64,000 nucleotides of DNA from positions 6,553,001 to 6,617,000 of the forward strand of contig NZ_CP125380.1 of assembly GCF_034009455.1 (NCBI RefSeq), written 5' to 3'. The notes below the pieces were generated by a model that was given only the letters and a program-made list of their open reading frames with translations, did no database searches and was not told the origin of the DNA. This stretch comes from Pseudomonas sp. P5_109. GTDB lineage: Bacteria > Pseudomonadota > Gammaproteobacteria > Pseudomonadales > Pseudomonadaceae. Made by a program: the position numbers and the translations under genes. Shown here one piece after another: positions 26,388 through 35,903 of the stretch (the first letter of the stretch is position 1; every line of letters starts with the position of its first letter).

Positions 26388-27589
26388 CCCGTGAATCATC
26401 CGCGTCGCCGCTGATCTTCGGCGGCGACGCTCAATCGCCTCGAGCGACCCTGCCTGTGCTGCCGCCACTGGCGCTGTATATCCACATCCCGTGGTGCGTG
26501 CGCAAATGCCCTTACTGCGACTTCAACTCCCACACCGCCAGCCCTGTGCTGCCGGAAGAAGAGTACGTCGACGCCTTGCTGGCCGACCTCGATCAGGACC
26601 TGCACGCCGTCTATGGTCGTGAGTTGAGCTCGATTTTCTTCGGTGGCGGCACGCCGAGCCTGTTCAGTGCTGATTCGCTGGGTCGATTGCTCAAAGGCGT
26701 CGAACAACGCATCCCGTTTGCCAGCGACATCGAAATCACGCTGGAAGCAAATCCGGGGACGTTCGAGCAAGACAAGTTCGTGGCGTACCGGAAGCTGGGG
26801 ATCAATCGCCTGTCGATCGGCATCCAGAGTTTCCAGCAAGAAAAGCTTGAGGCCCTGGGGCGGATTCACAACGGCGACGAAGCCGTACGCGCCGCTGGCA
26901 TGGCGCGGCAGGCCGGGTTCGACAACTTCAACCTGGACTTGATGCATGGCTTGCCGAATCAGTCCCTGGACGACGCCTTGGCCGACCTGCACACAGCCAT
27001 TGCCCTGAAACCGACACACCTGTCGTGGTATCAACTGACCCTGGAACCGAACACGGTGTTCTGGAACCAGCCGCCGACGCTGCCCGAAGACGATACGCTG
27101 TGGGACATCCAGGAAGCCGGGCAAGCGCTGCTGGCCGAACACGGTTACGCACAGTACGAAGTATCGGCCTATGCATTGCCCGGTCGCCCGGCGCGCCACA
27201 ACCTCAATTACTGGAGTTTTGGCGACTTCATTGGCATCGGCGCCGGCGCCCATGGCAAGCTCAGCCATCCGGACGGACGCATCATTCGCACCTGGAAGAC
27301 CCGCCTGCCGAAGGATTACCTGAATCCGGCAAAAAGCTTCCGGGCCGGCGAGAAAGCGCTGGGTAACGATGAAATGCCGTTCGAATTCCTGATGAACGCG
27401 CTGCGCCTGACTGAAGGCGTCGAATCGCGGCTGTACCCGGAACGTACCGGCATGACCCTGGAAAGCCTTGCCGAAGGCCGCCTTGAAGCCGAACAAAGCG
27501 GCCTGTTGCAGGTCGAACCGTCACGTCTGGTAGCCACCGCGCGCGGACAACTCTTCCTCAACGACTTGCTGCAGAAATTTCTGACATAA
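26384..27589 (+). CDS. hemW: HemW, heme chaperone (radical SAM)
   Basis: A 401-residue radical SAM protein: [17 protein letters not shown] carries the CxxxCxxC cluster motif. Formerly annotated as coproporphyrinogen III oxidase (HemN-like). HemW homologues lack that activity and bind heme for delivery to respiratory enzymes. GGGTPSL and [11 protein letters not shown] are further family marks. The start at 26384 (MTRESSASP) overlaps the rdgB stop; the open frame extends further upstream but inside rdgB. Confidence 0.93.
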   Translation: MTRESSASPLIFGGDAQSPRATLPVLPPLALYIHIPWCVRKCPYCDFNSHTASPVLPEEEYVDALLADLDQDLHAVYGRELSSIFFGGGTPSLFSADSLGRLLKGVEQRIPFASDIEITLEANPGTFEQDKFVAYRKLGINRLSIGIQSFQQEKLEALGRIHNGDEAVRAAGMARQAGFDNFNLDLMHGLPNQSLDDALADLHTAIALKPTHLSWYQLTLEPNTVFWNQPPTLPEDDTLWDIQEAGQALLAEHGYAQYEVSAYALPGRPARHNLNYWSFGDFIGIGAGAHGKLSHPDGRIIRTWKTRLPKDYLNPAKSFRAGEKALGNDEMPFEFLMNALRLTEGVESRLYPERTGMTLESLAEGRLEAEQSGLLQVEPSRLVATARGQLFLNDLLQKFLT

Positions 27590-27598
27590 GGAAATCCA

Positions 27599-27922
27599 AT
27601 GGATTTGGTACTCGACCTGCTTGCCACCGTGTCTCGCTGGAGCCGCAGCAACCTCTCGGAAATCGCCCTGGCCCTGGTGGGTTGCCTGCTGGTGCTGTTT
27701 GGTGCGGACTTCAAAGGCTGGGTCGAGCAGCGTCTGGGCAGCATCGCCGGCGCCTTGCGCGTGCCGCTGATGTCCCTGCTGTGCATGATCGGCAGCGGCG
27801 CGGCACTGATCTACGCCACACCGTGGGTCGTGCGCGGCTTGAGCCAGTTCAACAACTACAGCCTGGCACCGGTGTTACTGGTGGTGCTGGTGTTGATTGG
27901 CGTCGTGGCTGACCGCCGCTGA
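27599..27922 (+). CDS. DUF3392 membrane protein
   Basis: 107 residues with three hydrophobic segments (about 20-36, 57-77, 88-104), matching the small DUF3392 family found beside hemW/rdgB in pseudomonads. Function unknown. It starts 9 nt after the hemW stop with AAGGAAA upstream. A B-type REPIN follows and separates it from convergent trmB. Confidence 0.82.
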   Translation: MDLVLDLLATVSRWSRSNLSEIALALVGCLLVLFGADFKGWVEQRLGSIAGALRVPLMSLLCMIGSGAALIYATPWVVRGLSQFNNYSLAPVLLVVLVLIGVVADRR

Positions 27923-27943
27923 CTTCCAGGCGTAAAAAAAACC

Positions 27944-28027
27944 TGTAGGAGCCGGCTTGCTGGCGATGGGGGGTCAGACACTTCAGTGTTGACTGGCACA
28001 CCATCGCCAGCAAGCCGGCTCCTACAG
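27944..28027. repeat. B-type REPIN (84 bp)
   Basis: Arms tgtaggagccggcttgctgg and ccagcaagccggctcctaca. It differs from A type by GCCGGC/CTGGC in the arms. Lies between convergent genes. Confidence 0.9.
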
Positions 28028-28038
28028 GTTTGTACGGA

Positions 28039-28767
28039 TCAGGACAGTTTTTCGAACTTCAAATCCCAAACCCCATGCCCAAGACGTTCGCCACGGCGTT
28101 CGAACTTGGTAATCGGCCGCTCGACCGGGCGCGGTACGCACTTGCCGTCTTCGGCGAGGTTGCGGTAACCCGGCGCAGCGTTCATCACTTCCAGCATGTA
28201 CTCGGCATACGGTTCCCAGTCGGTGGCCATGTGCAGAATGCCGCCGACTTTCAACTTGCTGCGCACCAGCTCAGCGAAGGACGCCTGAACGATACGGCGC
28301 TTGTGATGACGGCTCTTGTGCCACGGATCCGGAAAAAACAGCATCAGGCGATCGAGGCTGTTATCGGCCACGCAGCGATTGAGCACTTCGATGGCATCGC
28401 AATCGTAGACTCGCAGGTTGGTCAAACCCTGGGTCAGTACGCCATTGAGCAGCGCACCGACACCCGGACGGTGAACCTCGACGCCGATGAAGTCCTGATC
28501 CGGCGCAGCCGCTGCCATTTCCAGCAGCGAATGGCCCATGCCGAAACCGATTTCCAGTGAGCGCGGTGCCGAGCGACCGAACACCTGGTCGAAATCCACC
28601 GGTGCGTCGGCCAACGGCAGCACGAACAGTGGCGTGCCCTGCTCCAGGCCCTTTTGCTGGCCTTCGGTCATGCGCCCTGCACGCATCACGAAACTCTTGA
28701 TGCGGCGGTGTTGGCGCTCGTCGCCTTCTTCCGTCTGGATTGGCGTGTCGTTCGATTCAGTCATCAA
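28039..28767 (-). CDS. trmB: tRNA (guanine-N7-)-methyltransferase
   Basis: 242 residues. Forms m7G46 in tRNA variable loops using SAM. SAM site [11 protein letters not shown], acidic GVEVHRPG, and the family signature [15 protein letters not shown]. The roughly 30-residue N-terminal extension is usual for the Pseudomonas form. Six bases separate it from thiG, so trmB is probably the last gene of a thiS-thiG-trmB transcript. Confidence 0.95.
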   Translation of the reverse strand: MMTESNDTPIQTEEGDERQHRRIKSFVMRAGRMTEGQQKGLEQGTPLFVLPLADAPVDFDQVFGRSAPRSLEIGFGMGHSLLEMAAAAPDQDFIGVEVHRPGVGALLNGVLTQGLTNLRVYDCDAIEVLNRCVADNSLDRLMLFFPDPWHKSRHHKRRIVQASFAELVRSKLKVGGILHMATDWEPYAEYMLEVMNAAPGYRNLAEDGKCVPRPVERPITKFERRGERLGHGVWDLKFEKLS

Positions 28768-28773
28768 TGGCTC

Positions 28774-29568
28774 TTACTTGATCAGACCATCCAGCGGCGA
28801 AGAGGCGCTGGCATAGAGTTTTTTCGGCATGCGGCCGGCGAGATAGGCCAGGCGACCTGCGACGATCGCATGTTTCATGGCTTCAGCCATCATGACCGGC
28901 TGCTGGGCGTGGGCGATGGCCGAGTTCATCAGCACCGCATCACACCCCAGCTCCATGGCGATGGTGGCGTCGGAAGCAGTGCCGACACCGGCATCCACCA
29001 GCACGGGAATCTTGGCTTCTTCGAGGATAATCTGCAGGTTGTACGGATTGCAGATCCCCAGGCCAGAGCCGATCAGACCGGCCAGCGGCATCACCGCGAT
29101 GCAGCCGATTTCCGCCAATTGACGGGCGATGATCGGATCATCACTGGTGTAGACCATCACGTCGAAGCCTTCCTTGACCAGCGTTTCGGCGGCCTTGAGG
29201 GTTTCAATCACGTTGGGAAACAGGGTTTTCTGGTCGGCCAGCACTTCCAGCTTGACCAGGTTGTGGCCGTCGAGCAGTTCACGGGCCAGGCGGCAGGTGC
29301 GCACGGCTTCGATGGCGTCGTAGCAACCGGCGGTGTTCGGCAGGAAGGTGTAACGATCCGGCGACAGCACTTCGAGCAGGTTCGGCTCGCCCTCGATCTG
29401 CCCGAGGTTGGTGCGGCGCACGGCGAACGTGACGATCTCGGCGCCCGAGGCTTCGATGGCCAGGCGGGTTTCTTCCATGTCACGGTACTTGCCGGTACCG
29501 ACCAGCAAACGCGACTGGTAAGTACGACCGGCCAGGACGAAAGGCTTGTCGCTACGAACGATGCTCAT
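28774..29568 (-). CDS. thiG: Thiazole synthase
   Basis: A 264-residue barrel enzyme building the thiazole phosphate of thiamine from deoxyxylulose phosphate, dehydroglycine and the ThiS thiocarboxylate. The Schiff-base lysine is in LVKLEVLAD, and phosphate sites are in PLAGLIGSG and [11 protein letters not shown]. It lies downstream of thiS with a 60-nt gap. No thi-box (TPP) riboswitch was recognised upstream. Confidence 0.95.
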   Translation of the reverse strand: MSIVRSDKPFVLAGRTYQSRLLVGTGKYRDMEETRLAIEASGAEIVTFAVRRTNLGQIEGEPNLLEVLSPDRYTFLPNTAGCYDAIEAVRTCRLARELLDGHNLVKLEVLADQKTLFPNVIETLKAAETLVKEGFDVMVYTSDDPIIARQLAEIGCIAVMPLAGLIGSGLGICNPYNLQIILEEAKIPVLVDAGVGTASDATIAMELGCDAVLMNSAIAHAQQPVMMAEAMKHAIVAGRLAYLAGRMPKKLYASASSPLDGLIK

Positions 29569-29628
29569 GGGAAATCCTCTGTAGGGGTGAGGTACTTGCA
29601 GAATTCTGTGGCCACTGGGCCGAGGTTG

Positions 29629-29829
29629 CTAGCCGCCGCCGATGGCGTGCACCACTTCGACGTTGTCGCCGTCGTTGAGCGTGGTATCGGCGTGCTGACT
29701 GCGCGGGACGATATCCAGATTGAGTTCGACTGCCACCCGGCGTCCGGTCAGTTCCAGACGGGAGATCAGGGCCGCAACGGTTTCACCGTCGGGCAGTTCA
29801 AAGGATTCGCCGTTCAACTGAATGCGCAT
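29629..29829 (-). CDS. thiS: ThiS sulfur carrier protein
   Basis: A 66-residue ubiquitin-like protein ending in the required Gly-Gly (AIGGG), which is thiocarboxylated to give sulfur to thiazole synthase. [15 protein letters not shown] is the proper N-terminus; the open frame continues 16 codons upstream without support. First gene of the thiS-thiG unit. Confidence 0.94.
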   Translation of the reverse strand: MRIQLNGESFELPDGETVAALISRLELTGRRVAVELNLDIVPRSQHADTTLNDGDNVEVVHAIGGG

Positions 29830-29920
29830 GCCGGATGCCGCCATCATTTTTAGGGGCAGGCATTCTAGCCCGATCAATCAGGCCGACCCAAGCCATTCGT
29901 CTTGAAATGGACAGACGAAC

Positions 29921-30007
29921 CGTAGGAGCCGGCTTGCTGGCGATGCAGGCGACTCGGTCTGTCTGTTTCACCGCGTCGTCCGTATCGCCAGCAAGCCGGC
30001 TCCTACA
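29921..30007. repeat. B-type REPIN (87 bp)
   Basis: Arms cgtaggagccggcttgctgg and ccagcaagccggctcctaca, between the minus-strand DUF423 and thiS genes. Confidence 0.9.
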
Positions 30008-30009
30008 GG

Positions 30010-30381
30010 TCAGGCCAATCGGTAGGCAGCGAGGCCCAGGCACAACCAGCCCACCAGAAAGGCCAGGCCACCGAACGGGGTGATGATGCCGAGTTTGCTG
30101 ATGCCCGTCAGCGTCAATAGATACAGGCTGCCGGAGAACAGCAAGATACCGATGACAAACGATGCACCCGCCCAAGTCACCAGACGCCCGGGGATCTGCG
30201 TGGCCAGCAACGCGACGCCCAACAATGCCAGGGTGTGCACCAGTTGATAGGTGACGCCGGTATGGAAGATCGCCAGGTACTCGGCGCTCAAGCTGTTTTT
30301 CAGGCCGTGGGCGGCAAAGGCCCCGAGGCCGACACCGGTGAAGCCGAAAAAAGCGGCCAGCATCAGAAAGCCACGCAGCAT
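30010..30381 (-). CDS. DUF423 membrane protein
   Basis: A 123-residue hydrophobic protein with four predicted helices and the family stretch GVGLGAFAAHGLK near the N-terminus. Inner membrane, function unknown (YgdD-like). It is divergent from mtgA across about 75 nt. The B-type REPIN starts right at its 3' end. Confidence 0.9.
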   Translation of the reverse strand: MLRGFLMLAAFFGFTGVGLGAFAAHGLKNSLSAEYLAIFHTGVTYQLVHTLALLGVALLATQIPGRLVTWAGASFVIGILLFSGSLYLLTLTGISKLGIITPFGGLAFLVGWLCLGLAAYRLA

Positions 30382-30455
30382 GCAGAACTCCAGTCAGTTT
30401 CGATCCAAAGGGTCTGTATAATGGCCCGCTCAACGGGTTCGGCCAAGCCATCTCT

Positions 30456-31178
30456 ATGCTGCGTATCTATTTCCGTCGCTTCACCAAGGCCGTGCTCTGG
30501 TTCATGGGTGGCAGCGTATTGCTGGTGCTGATCTTTCGCGTGGTGCCACCACCGGGGACGGCGTTGATGGTCGAGCGCAAGATCGAATCCTGGTTCGATG
30601 GCGAACCCATAGACCTGCAACGGACCTGGAAACCCTGGGACGAGATCTCCGATGACCTGAAAGTCGCCGTGATTGCCGGCGAAGATCAGAAATTCCCGGA
30701 GCACTGGGGCTTCGATATCGGCGCGATTCAGGCGGCATTTGCCCATAACGAGCGCGGCGGCTCGATCCGTGGCGCCAGCACCCTGAGCCAGCAGGTTTCG
30801 AAAAACCTGTTCCTGTGGTCCGGCCGCAGCTGGCTGCGCAAAGGCCTGGAGGCCTGGTTTACCGCGCTGATCGAAGTGTCCTGGCCCAAACAGCGAATTC
30901 TTGAGGTGTACCTCAACAGTGTCGAATGGGATGACGGCGTGTTTGGCGCCGAAGCGGCGGCCCGACACCACTTTGGCGTGAGCGCCAAAGGCCTCAGCCG
31001 CCAGCAGTCGAGCTTGCTCGCCGCCGTGCTGCCCAACCCGCGGGTCTGGAGCGCCAGCCATCCGACTTCCTATGTAGCGCGGCGGGCGGGGTGGATCCGG
31101 CAACAGATGAGCCAGCTGGGTGGCGACAGCTATCTGGTGGGGCTGAACGATTCGCGCCGGGCGCCTTGGGCCGAATAA
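30456..31178 (+). CDS. mtgA: Monofunctional peptidoglycan glycosyltransferase
   Basis: 240 residues. One N-terminal membrane anchor (about 9-30) precedes a GT51 transglycosylase domain with EDQKFPEHWGFD (catalytic Glu), GGSIRGASTLSQQ, KNLFLW and LEVYLNSVEW. It polymerises lipid II into glycan strands in the periplasm and lacks the penicillin-binding transpeptidase domain. Single gene, closed by a REPIN and a bidirectional terminator. Confidence 0.95.
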   Translation: MLRIYFRRFTKAVLWFMGGSVLLVLIFRVVPPPGTALMVERKIESWFDGEPIDLQRTWKPWDEISDDLKVAVIAGEDQKFPEHWGFDIGAIQAAFAHNERGGSIRGASTLSQQVSKNLFLWSGRSWLRKGLEAWFTALIEVSWPKQRILEVYLNSVEWDDGVFGAEAAARHHFGVSAKGLSRQQSSLLAAVLPNPRVWSASHPTSYVARRAGWIRQQMSQLGGDSYLVGLNDSRRAPWAE

Positions 31179-31192
31179 CACTGAAGATCCCC

Positions 31193-31282
31193 TGTGGGAG
31201 CGGGCTTGCTCGCGAAAGCGGTGTATCAGACAGCGTCAATGTCGACTGACAGGACGCCTTCGCGAGCAAGCCCGCTCCCACA
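31193..31282. repeat. C-type REPIN (90 bp)
   Basis: Standard inward 90-bp C unit 14 nt after the mtgA stop. Confidence 0.92.
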
Positions 31283-31318
31283 TTGGCTCTGTGGTGTACC
31301 AAGGCTCATCGAACAAAC

Positions 31319-31352
31319 AAAAACGCCCCGATCAATGACCGGGGCGTTTTTT
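31319..31352. terminator. Bidirectional intrinsic terminator (mtgA / rpoH)
   Basis: Stem aacgccccg / cggggcgtt with a 9-nt loop. A-run on one side and T-run on the other, so it can end both the plus-strand mtgA and minus-strand rpoH transcripts. Confidence 0.92.
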
Positions 31353-31368
31353 ATTGCCTGCTCGCCGG

Positions 31369-32223
31369 TTAGGCGGCGATCGACAACTTGAGCTTGTTCA
31401 TCGCGCTCTTCTCAAGCTGACGAATACGCTCGGCCGACACGTTGTACTTCTGCGCCAGGTCGTGCAGCGTGGCTTTTTCTTCCGCCAGCCAGCGCTGGTA
31501 GAGGATGTCACGGCTGCGGTCGTCCAGCACTTCCAGCGCTTCGTGCAGGTTGTGGTTGGAGTTGTCGCTCCAGTCTGCGTCTTCCAGTTGACGGGCCGGG
31601 TCGTACCGGTGGTCTTCCAGATAGTTGGCCGGCGACTGGAAAGCACTGTCGTCATCCGCTTCGGCAGCCGGGTCAAAAGCCATGTCATGGCCCGTCAGGC
31701 GGCTTTCCATCTCGCGCACTTCCCGAGGCTCTACACCCAGGCTTTCCGCCACACGATGGACTTCCTCGTTGTTCAACCAGGCCAGACGCTTCTTCTGGCT
31801 TCGCAGGTTGAAGAACAACTTGCGCTGGGCCTTGGTGGTCGCGACTTTCACGATGCGCCAGTTGCGCAGGATGAACTCGTGGATTTCCGCCTTGATCCAG
31901 TGCACGGCAAAGGACACCAGGCGCACGCCCATTTCCGGGTTGAAGCGCTTCACGGCCTTCATCAGGCCAACGTTGCCTTCCTGGATCAGGTCAGCCTGAG
32001 CCAGGCCGTAGCCGGAATAGCTACGGGCGATATGTACGACAAAACGCAGGTGGGCGAGCACCATCTGCCGAGCCGCCCCCAAATCCTGCTCATAATAGAG
32101 ACTCTCGGCCAGTTCACGCTCCTGCTCCGGCGACAGCAATGGAATGCTGTTGACGGTGTGCACATAGGCCTCCAGGTTCGCACCCGGGACCAGAGCATAT
32201 GCAGGTTGCAAAGAATTGGTCAT
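31369..32223 (-). CDS. rpoH: RNA polymerase heat-shock sigma factor (sigma-32)
   Basis: 284 residues. Region 2 contains [17 protein letters not shown] and the tryptophan-bearing promoter-melting helix. The RpoH box QRKLFFNLR follows. Region 4 helix-turn-helix is at the C-terminus ([19 protein letters not shown]). Directs transcription of heat-shock genes. The start [13 protein letters not shown] is standard; 29 upstream in-frame codons are leader. GGAGG lies upstream of the ATG. It is downstream of ftsYEX, the conserved order, and a candidate extracytoplasmic-stress promoter is present. Confidence 0.96.
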   Translation of the reverse strand: MTNSLQPAYALVPGANLEAYVHTVNSIPLLSPEQERELAESLYYEQDLGAARQMVLAHLRFVVHIARSYSGYGLAQADLIQEGNVGLMKAVKRFNPEMGVRLVSFAVHWIKAEIHEFILRNWRIVKVATTKAQRKLFFNLRSQKKRLAWLNNEEVHRVAESLGVEPREVREMESRLTGHDMAFDPAAEADDDSAFQSPANYLEDHRYDPARQLEDADWSDNSNHNLHEALEVLDDRSRDILYQRWLAEEKATLHDLAQKYNVSAERIRQLEKSAMNKLKLSIAA

Positions 32224-32270
32224 ACGAAAAAACCTCCGACTTACAAACTCGTGCAGTTCAGCACTGCGAA

Positions 32271-32298
32271 AATTGACCGGAAACCGAAAGACAAGTTC
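32271..32298 (-). promoter_or_regulatory. Candidate AlgU (sigma-E type) promoter for rpoH
   Basis: On the minus strand GAACTT (32298-32293), 16 nt, then TCAATT (32276-32271), close to the AlgU pattern GAACTT-N16-TCTGA. An AlgU-dependent rpoH promoter is described in P. aeruginosa. It would give a leader of about 40 nt. Confidence 0.55.
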
Positions 32299-32343
32299 CC
32301 TAAAACCCAAAAACGCTGAAAGGTCAATACGAGCAAAATGATA

Positions 32344-33366
32344 CTACTTAGGCGCAAGCTCCCTCAGGTGGCGTGCGACTGCAATCCATGCACCGATATA
32401 CCCCAACAGCACCGCGCCAAGCAAGAGAGACAGACCGTCGGCAACTGGCACTCCAGCCAGCGCAAAATCACTGCCGTACAAACCAGCCAGCCCTACTACC
32501 GCGTCGTTCAGCCAATCAAGGCCGAAAGCCAGCACCCCCCAGGACAGAATCCCCGCACCGAAGCCATACAACGCACCCATATACAGAAAGGGCCTGCGTA
32601 CATAGCTGTCAGTGCCGCCGACCAGTTTAATCACTTCTATCTCTGTGCGGCGGTTTTCAATATGAAGACGAATGGTATTGCCTATCACCAAAAGTAATGC
32701 AGAAACCAAAAGCACGGTCAGACCGAAGACAAATCGGTCACCCAGCTTGAGAATGGCTGCCAGACGCTCGACCCAGACTAAATCAAGTTGCGCCTGTTGT
32801 ACCTTCGGCAGCTCGGATAGTTTTTGTCTTAATGCTTCAAGGGCCGGCTTGTCGACTTCGTTCGGCGTCACCAGGACCACGCCCGGCAGCGGGTTCTCCG
32901 GCAATTCCTTGAGTGCCTCGCCCAGCCCGGACTGTTGCTGGAACTCTTCCAGCGCCTGCTCGCGGCCAACGTATTCGGCATCGGCCACACCAGGCATGCC
33001 CTTGATCTGATCGCGCAGCGATTCGCCTTCGGCCGGCTTGGCCTCAAGGTCCAGATACAGGGAGATCTGTGCCGCGCGCTGCCAGGAACCACCCAAGCGT
33101 TCGACGTTACTTAGCAAAAGTGACAGGCCCATGGGCAAACTCAGGGCCACCGCCATCACCATGCAGGTGAAAAAACTGCCGATCGGCTGCTTGCCCAGGC
33201 GGCGCAGGCTGTCGACCATGCTGGCGCGATGACTTTCGATCCAGGCGCGGAACAACGTGGCAAAGTCCGGCCCGTCATCATCATCGTGTTTCTTCTTTTG
33301 CGGCTGCGGATCGGCAGCCTTCGGGGCTACGCGCTCGGAAACCTTGGGGCTACGTGTCGCACTCAT
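32344..33366 (-). CDS. ftsX: FtsX, cell-division permease-like protein
   Basis: 340 residues. A charged cytoplasmic N-terminus (KKKHDDDDG) leads to TM1 at about 65-85 (FFTCMVMAVALSLPMGLSLL), a periplasmic loop of about 130 residues, and three C-terminal helices of the FtsX fold. With FtsE it forms an ABC-type complex at the septum that activates peptidoglycan hydrolases via periplasmic factors. The start overlaps the ftsE stop (ATGA). Confidence 0.94.
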   Translation of the reverse strand: MSATRSPKVSERVAPKAADPQPQKKKHDDDDGPDFATLFRAWIESHRASMVDSLRRLGKQPIGSFFTCMVMAVALSLPMGLSLLLSNVERLGGSWQRAAQISLYLDLEAKPAEGESLRDQIKGMPGVADAEYVGREQALEEFQQQSGLGEALKELPENPLPGVVLVTPNEVDKPALEALRQKLSELPKVQQAQLDLVWVERLAAILKLGDRFVFGLTVLLVSALLLVIGNTIRLHIENRRTEIEVIKLVGGTDSYVRRPFLYMGALYGFGAGILSWGVLAFGLDWLNDAVVGLAGLYGSDFALAGVPVADGLSLLLGAVLLGYIGAWIAVARHLRELAPK

Positions 33367-34034
33367 ACTGCCGCCTCCCCGTCACCGATCAATCGACCGC
33401 GTTGCAGCGTCAGCATGCGATGGCGCATGCGGGCAATCAGGGCCAGGTCGTGACTGGCGATCAGCACACTGGTGCCCAGGCGATTGATATCTTCGAACAC
33501 ACCCATGATCTCGGCGGCCAGACGCGGGTCGAGGTTACCGGTCGGTTCGTCCGCCAGCAGCAAGGCCGGGCGATGAACGATGGCGCGGGCGATGCCGACG
33601 CGCTGCTGCTGACCAGTGGACAGGTCGCCCGGATACAGATCGGTTTTATCCGACAACGCCACGCGCTCCAGTGCCGAGTCCACGCGCTTGGCGATCTCGG
33701 CCTTGGACAGCCCCAGGATCTGCAAAGGCAGCGCGACGTTGTTGAACACCGTGCGATCGAACAGCAACTGATGATTCTGGAACACCACGCCGATCTGCCG
33801 ACGCAAGAAAGGAATCTGCGCGTTGCTGATGGTGCTCAAGTCTTGCCCGGCGAGCAGCAGCTTGCCGCTGGTCGGGCGCTCCATCGCCAGCAGCAGGCGC
33901 AAGAGTGTGGATTTACCGGCGCCGGAATGGCCGGTGACAAACAAGAACTCGCCACGACGGACTCGAAAGCTCAGCTCATGCAAGCCGACGTGACCGTTCG
34001 GGTAGCGCTTACCGACCTGTTCGAAACGAATCAT
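33363..34034 (-). CDS. ftsE: FtsE, cell-division ATP-binding protein
   Basis: A 223-residue ABC ATPase: Walker A GHSGAGKST, signature LSTGQQQRVGIARA, Walker B LLADEPTGNLD, H-loop ASHDLALI. Partner of FtsX at the divisome. Overlaps ftsY upstream and ftsX downstream by ATGA, so the three are co-translated. Confidence 0.96.
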   Translation of the reverse strand: MIRFEQVGKRYPNGHVGLHELSFRVRRGEFLFVTGHSGAGKSTLLRLLLAMERPTSGKLLLAGQDLSTISNAQIPFLRRQIGVVFQNHQLLFDRTVFNNVALPLQILGLSKAEIAKRVDSALERVALSDKTDLYPGDLSTGQQQRVGIARAIVHRPALLLADEPTGNLDPRLAAEIMGVFEDINRLGTSVLIASHDLALIARMRHRMLTLQRGRLIGDGEAAV

Positions 34035-35560
34035 GAACGCTCCCGCTCGGCAAACAATGCCTGGACAAAGGGTTCTGCTTCAAAGGTACGCAAATCGTCG
34101 ATGCCTTCACCGACACCGATGTAGCGGATCGGCAGGCCGAATTGCTTGGCCAGGGCAAAAATCACCCCACCCTTGGCGGTGCCGTCGAGTTTGGTCAGCG
34201 CCAGGCCAGTCAGTTCGACGGTCTGGTTGAATTGCTTGGCCTGGTTGATGGCGTTCTGGCCGGTGCCGGCGTCGAGCACCAACAGCACTTCGTGAGGAGC
34301 GTCGGCGTCGAGCTTGCCAATTACGCGGCGAACCTTTTTCAGCTCTTCCATCAGGTTGTCTTTGGTGTGCAGGCGGCCGGCGGTGTCGGCGATCAGCACA
34401 TCGATGCCACGGGCCTTGGCGGCCTGCACGGCGTCGAAGATCACCGAAGCCGAGTCGGCGCCAGTGTGCTGCGCGATCACCGGGATCTTGTTGCGCTCAC
34501 CCCAGACCTGCAACTGCTCCACCGCCGCGGCGCGGAAGGTGTCGCCGGCGGCGAGCATGACTTTCTTGCCTTCCAGCTGCAGCTTCTTCGCCAGCTTGCC
34601 GATGGTGGTGGTCTTGCCGGCACCGTTGACGCCGACAACCAGAATCACGAACGGCTTGTTCTGCGAGGTGATTTTCAGCGGCTGCTCGACAGGCTTGAGC
34701 ATGGCGGCCAGCTCGGCCTGCAGGGATTTGTACAGGGCGTCGGAGTCGGCCAGTTCTTTGCGCGCGACCTTCTGCGTCAGGCGCTGAATGATCACCGACG
34801 TGGCTTCGACACCAACGTCGGCGGTCAGCAAGCGGGTTTCGAGGTCTTCGAGCAGTTCGTCATCGATCGCCTTCTTGCCCAGGAACAGGCTGGCCATGCC
34901 TTCGCCGATACTGGCGCTGGTCTTGGACAGGCCCTGTTTGAGTCGGGCGAAGAAACCGGCTTTGGTTTCTTCGCTGCGCACAGGCTCTACCGGGGTTTCG
35001 ACGGGCGCCGCGATCGATTCAGGAATCGGAGCGGGTGCAGGCGCCTGAGCAACCGGAGCAACCGGAGCAACCGGAGCAACCGGAGCAACGAATACCGGAA
35101 CCTCTGGCTGGCTGACAACGGGCGCAGGCTCGGTCACGATGACCGGTTCAACAATCGGCTCAACCACTGGCGCATGAACCGGCGCCGGCGTAAACGCTGC
35201 CGGAGCCGGAATCGGTGGAGTCACGTGAGGAGCCAGGTCATTCTCGACCAATGCCACGGGCTCTTCCGCCACAGGCAGGGTCAGCCACGGCTCGGCAGCA
35301 GTGCTCAGCGGTTGCTCGAAGATTTCACTGACAGGTTCGGCAACGACTTGGGCCTGCGGTTGCAGCACCGGCTCGGCAATCGGCAGGACCACCGGCGCGG
35401 GCGCTTCTTCTATTACCGGAGCCGCGACAGGCGCTGGCTCAGGAACGGCTTGTGGCTGTTCGACGACGGTTTCCTGCGGCTTTTTGCGCAGCCATCCGAA
35501 CAGGCTTTTCTTCTCGCCAGCCGCAGCTGGGGTCTTCTTGTCGTCGTTGGAACCAAACAT
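34031..35560 (-). CDS. ftsY: FtsY, signal recognition particle receptor
   Basis: 509 residues. An N-terminal acidic, Pro/Ala/Val/Glu-rich region of about 195 residues is followed by the SRP54-type N domain and the GTPase G domain: [31 protein letters not shown] and [11 protein letters not shown]. Receives SRP-ribosome complexes at the inner membrane. The low-complexity region holds a VAP tandem repeat from 9-bp DNA units. First gene of ftsYEX; a 343-nt divergent spacer lies upstream. Confidence 0.96.
   Translation of the reverse strand: MFGSNDDKKTPAAAGEKKSLFGWLRKKPQETVVEQPQAVPEPAPVAAPVIEEAPAPVVLPIAEPVLQPQAQVVAEPVSEIFEQPLSTAAEPWLTLPVAEEPVALVENDLAPHVTPPIPAPAAFTPAPVHAPVVEPIVEPVIVTEPAPVVSQPEVPVFVAPVAPVAPVAPVAQAPAPAPIPESIAAPVETPVEPVRSEETKAGFFARLKQGLSKTSASIGEGMASLFLGKKAIDDELLEDLETRLLTADVGVEATSVIIQRLTQKVARKELADSDALYKSLQAELAAMLKPVEQPLKITSQNKPFVILVVGVNGAGKTTTIGKLAKKLQLEGKKVMLAAGDTFRAAAVEQLQVWGERNKIPVIAQHTGADSASVIFDAVQAAKARGIDVLIADTAGRLHTKDNLMEELKKVRRVIGKLDADAPHEVLLVLDAGTGQNAINQAKQFNQTVELTGLALTKLDGTAKGGVIFALAKQFGLPIRYIGVGEGIDDLRTFEAEPFVQALFAERERS
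35047..35091. repeat. 9-bp tandem repeat in ftsY
   Basis: Almost five copies of gagcaaccg in tandem, encoding repeated Val-Ala-Pro in the flexible N-terminal region of FtsY. In-frame length change would be tolerated, so copy number may vary between strains. Confidence 0.9.
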
Positions 35561-35903
35561 GGAGGACGGCTATCTCACGGTAGCGACGCGCCAATGGCGC
35601 CCCGGCAAATAAATAATCGATGCAGAACAGACTGCGATTGACCCAGCTTGTTCACGCGCAACATTTTGTCGAGGAGCCAACGGCGCCTCAAAGGTCGACT
35701 AACACGAAGGACTGGAACGGCATCGTCGGCGAAAACGCAGAGTTTAGCTGACAAACTCAAAGTCTCTGCCGGTAACCCATGCAACCCACAGGCCGGTCAA
35801 AGGCCTGATAGGCGTGGCCGCCAGTAAAACGGATCAGTATCCTAGCACCCTCTCGCCCGCTGACGCTAAGAACAAGCGGGCAGCCCCAAAGGTTTAAAAA
35901 CGA
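35561..35903. other. Divergent ftsY / M16 intergenic region
   Basis: 343 bases without a credible gene. It should hold the promoters for ftsY (leftward) and the first M16 pair (rightward). A hairpin with perfect 7-bp arms, gcccgct (35855-35861) and agcgggc (35875-35881), ends about 22 nt before the M16 start. No REP element is present. Confidence 0.6.

Noticed and set aside
29830..29920. Possible TPP riboswitch before thiS
   Set aside because: The short spacer lacks the conserved THI-element core; nothing supports it.
31319..31352. Another REP-like palindrome after mtgA
   Set aside because: The stem-loop with A- and T-runs is a bidirectional terminator, unrelated in sequence to the REP families.
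34142..35641. 499-codon open frame opposite to ftsY
   Set aside because: Antisense shadow, Arg/Gly/His-rich low complexity; ftsY is certain on the other strand.
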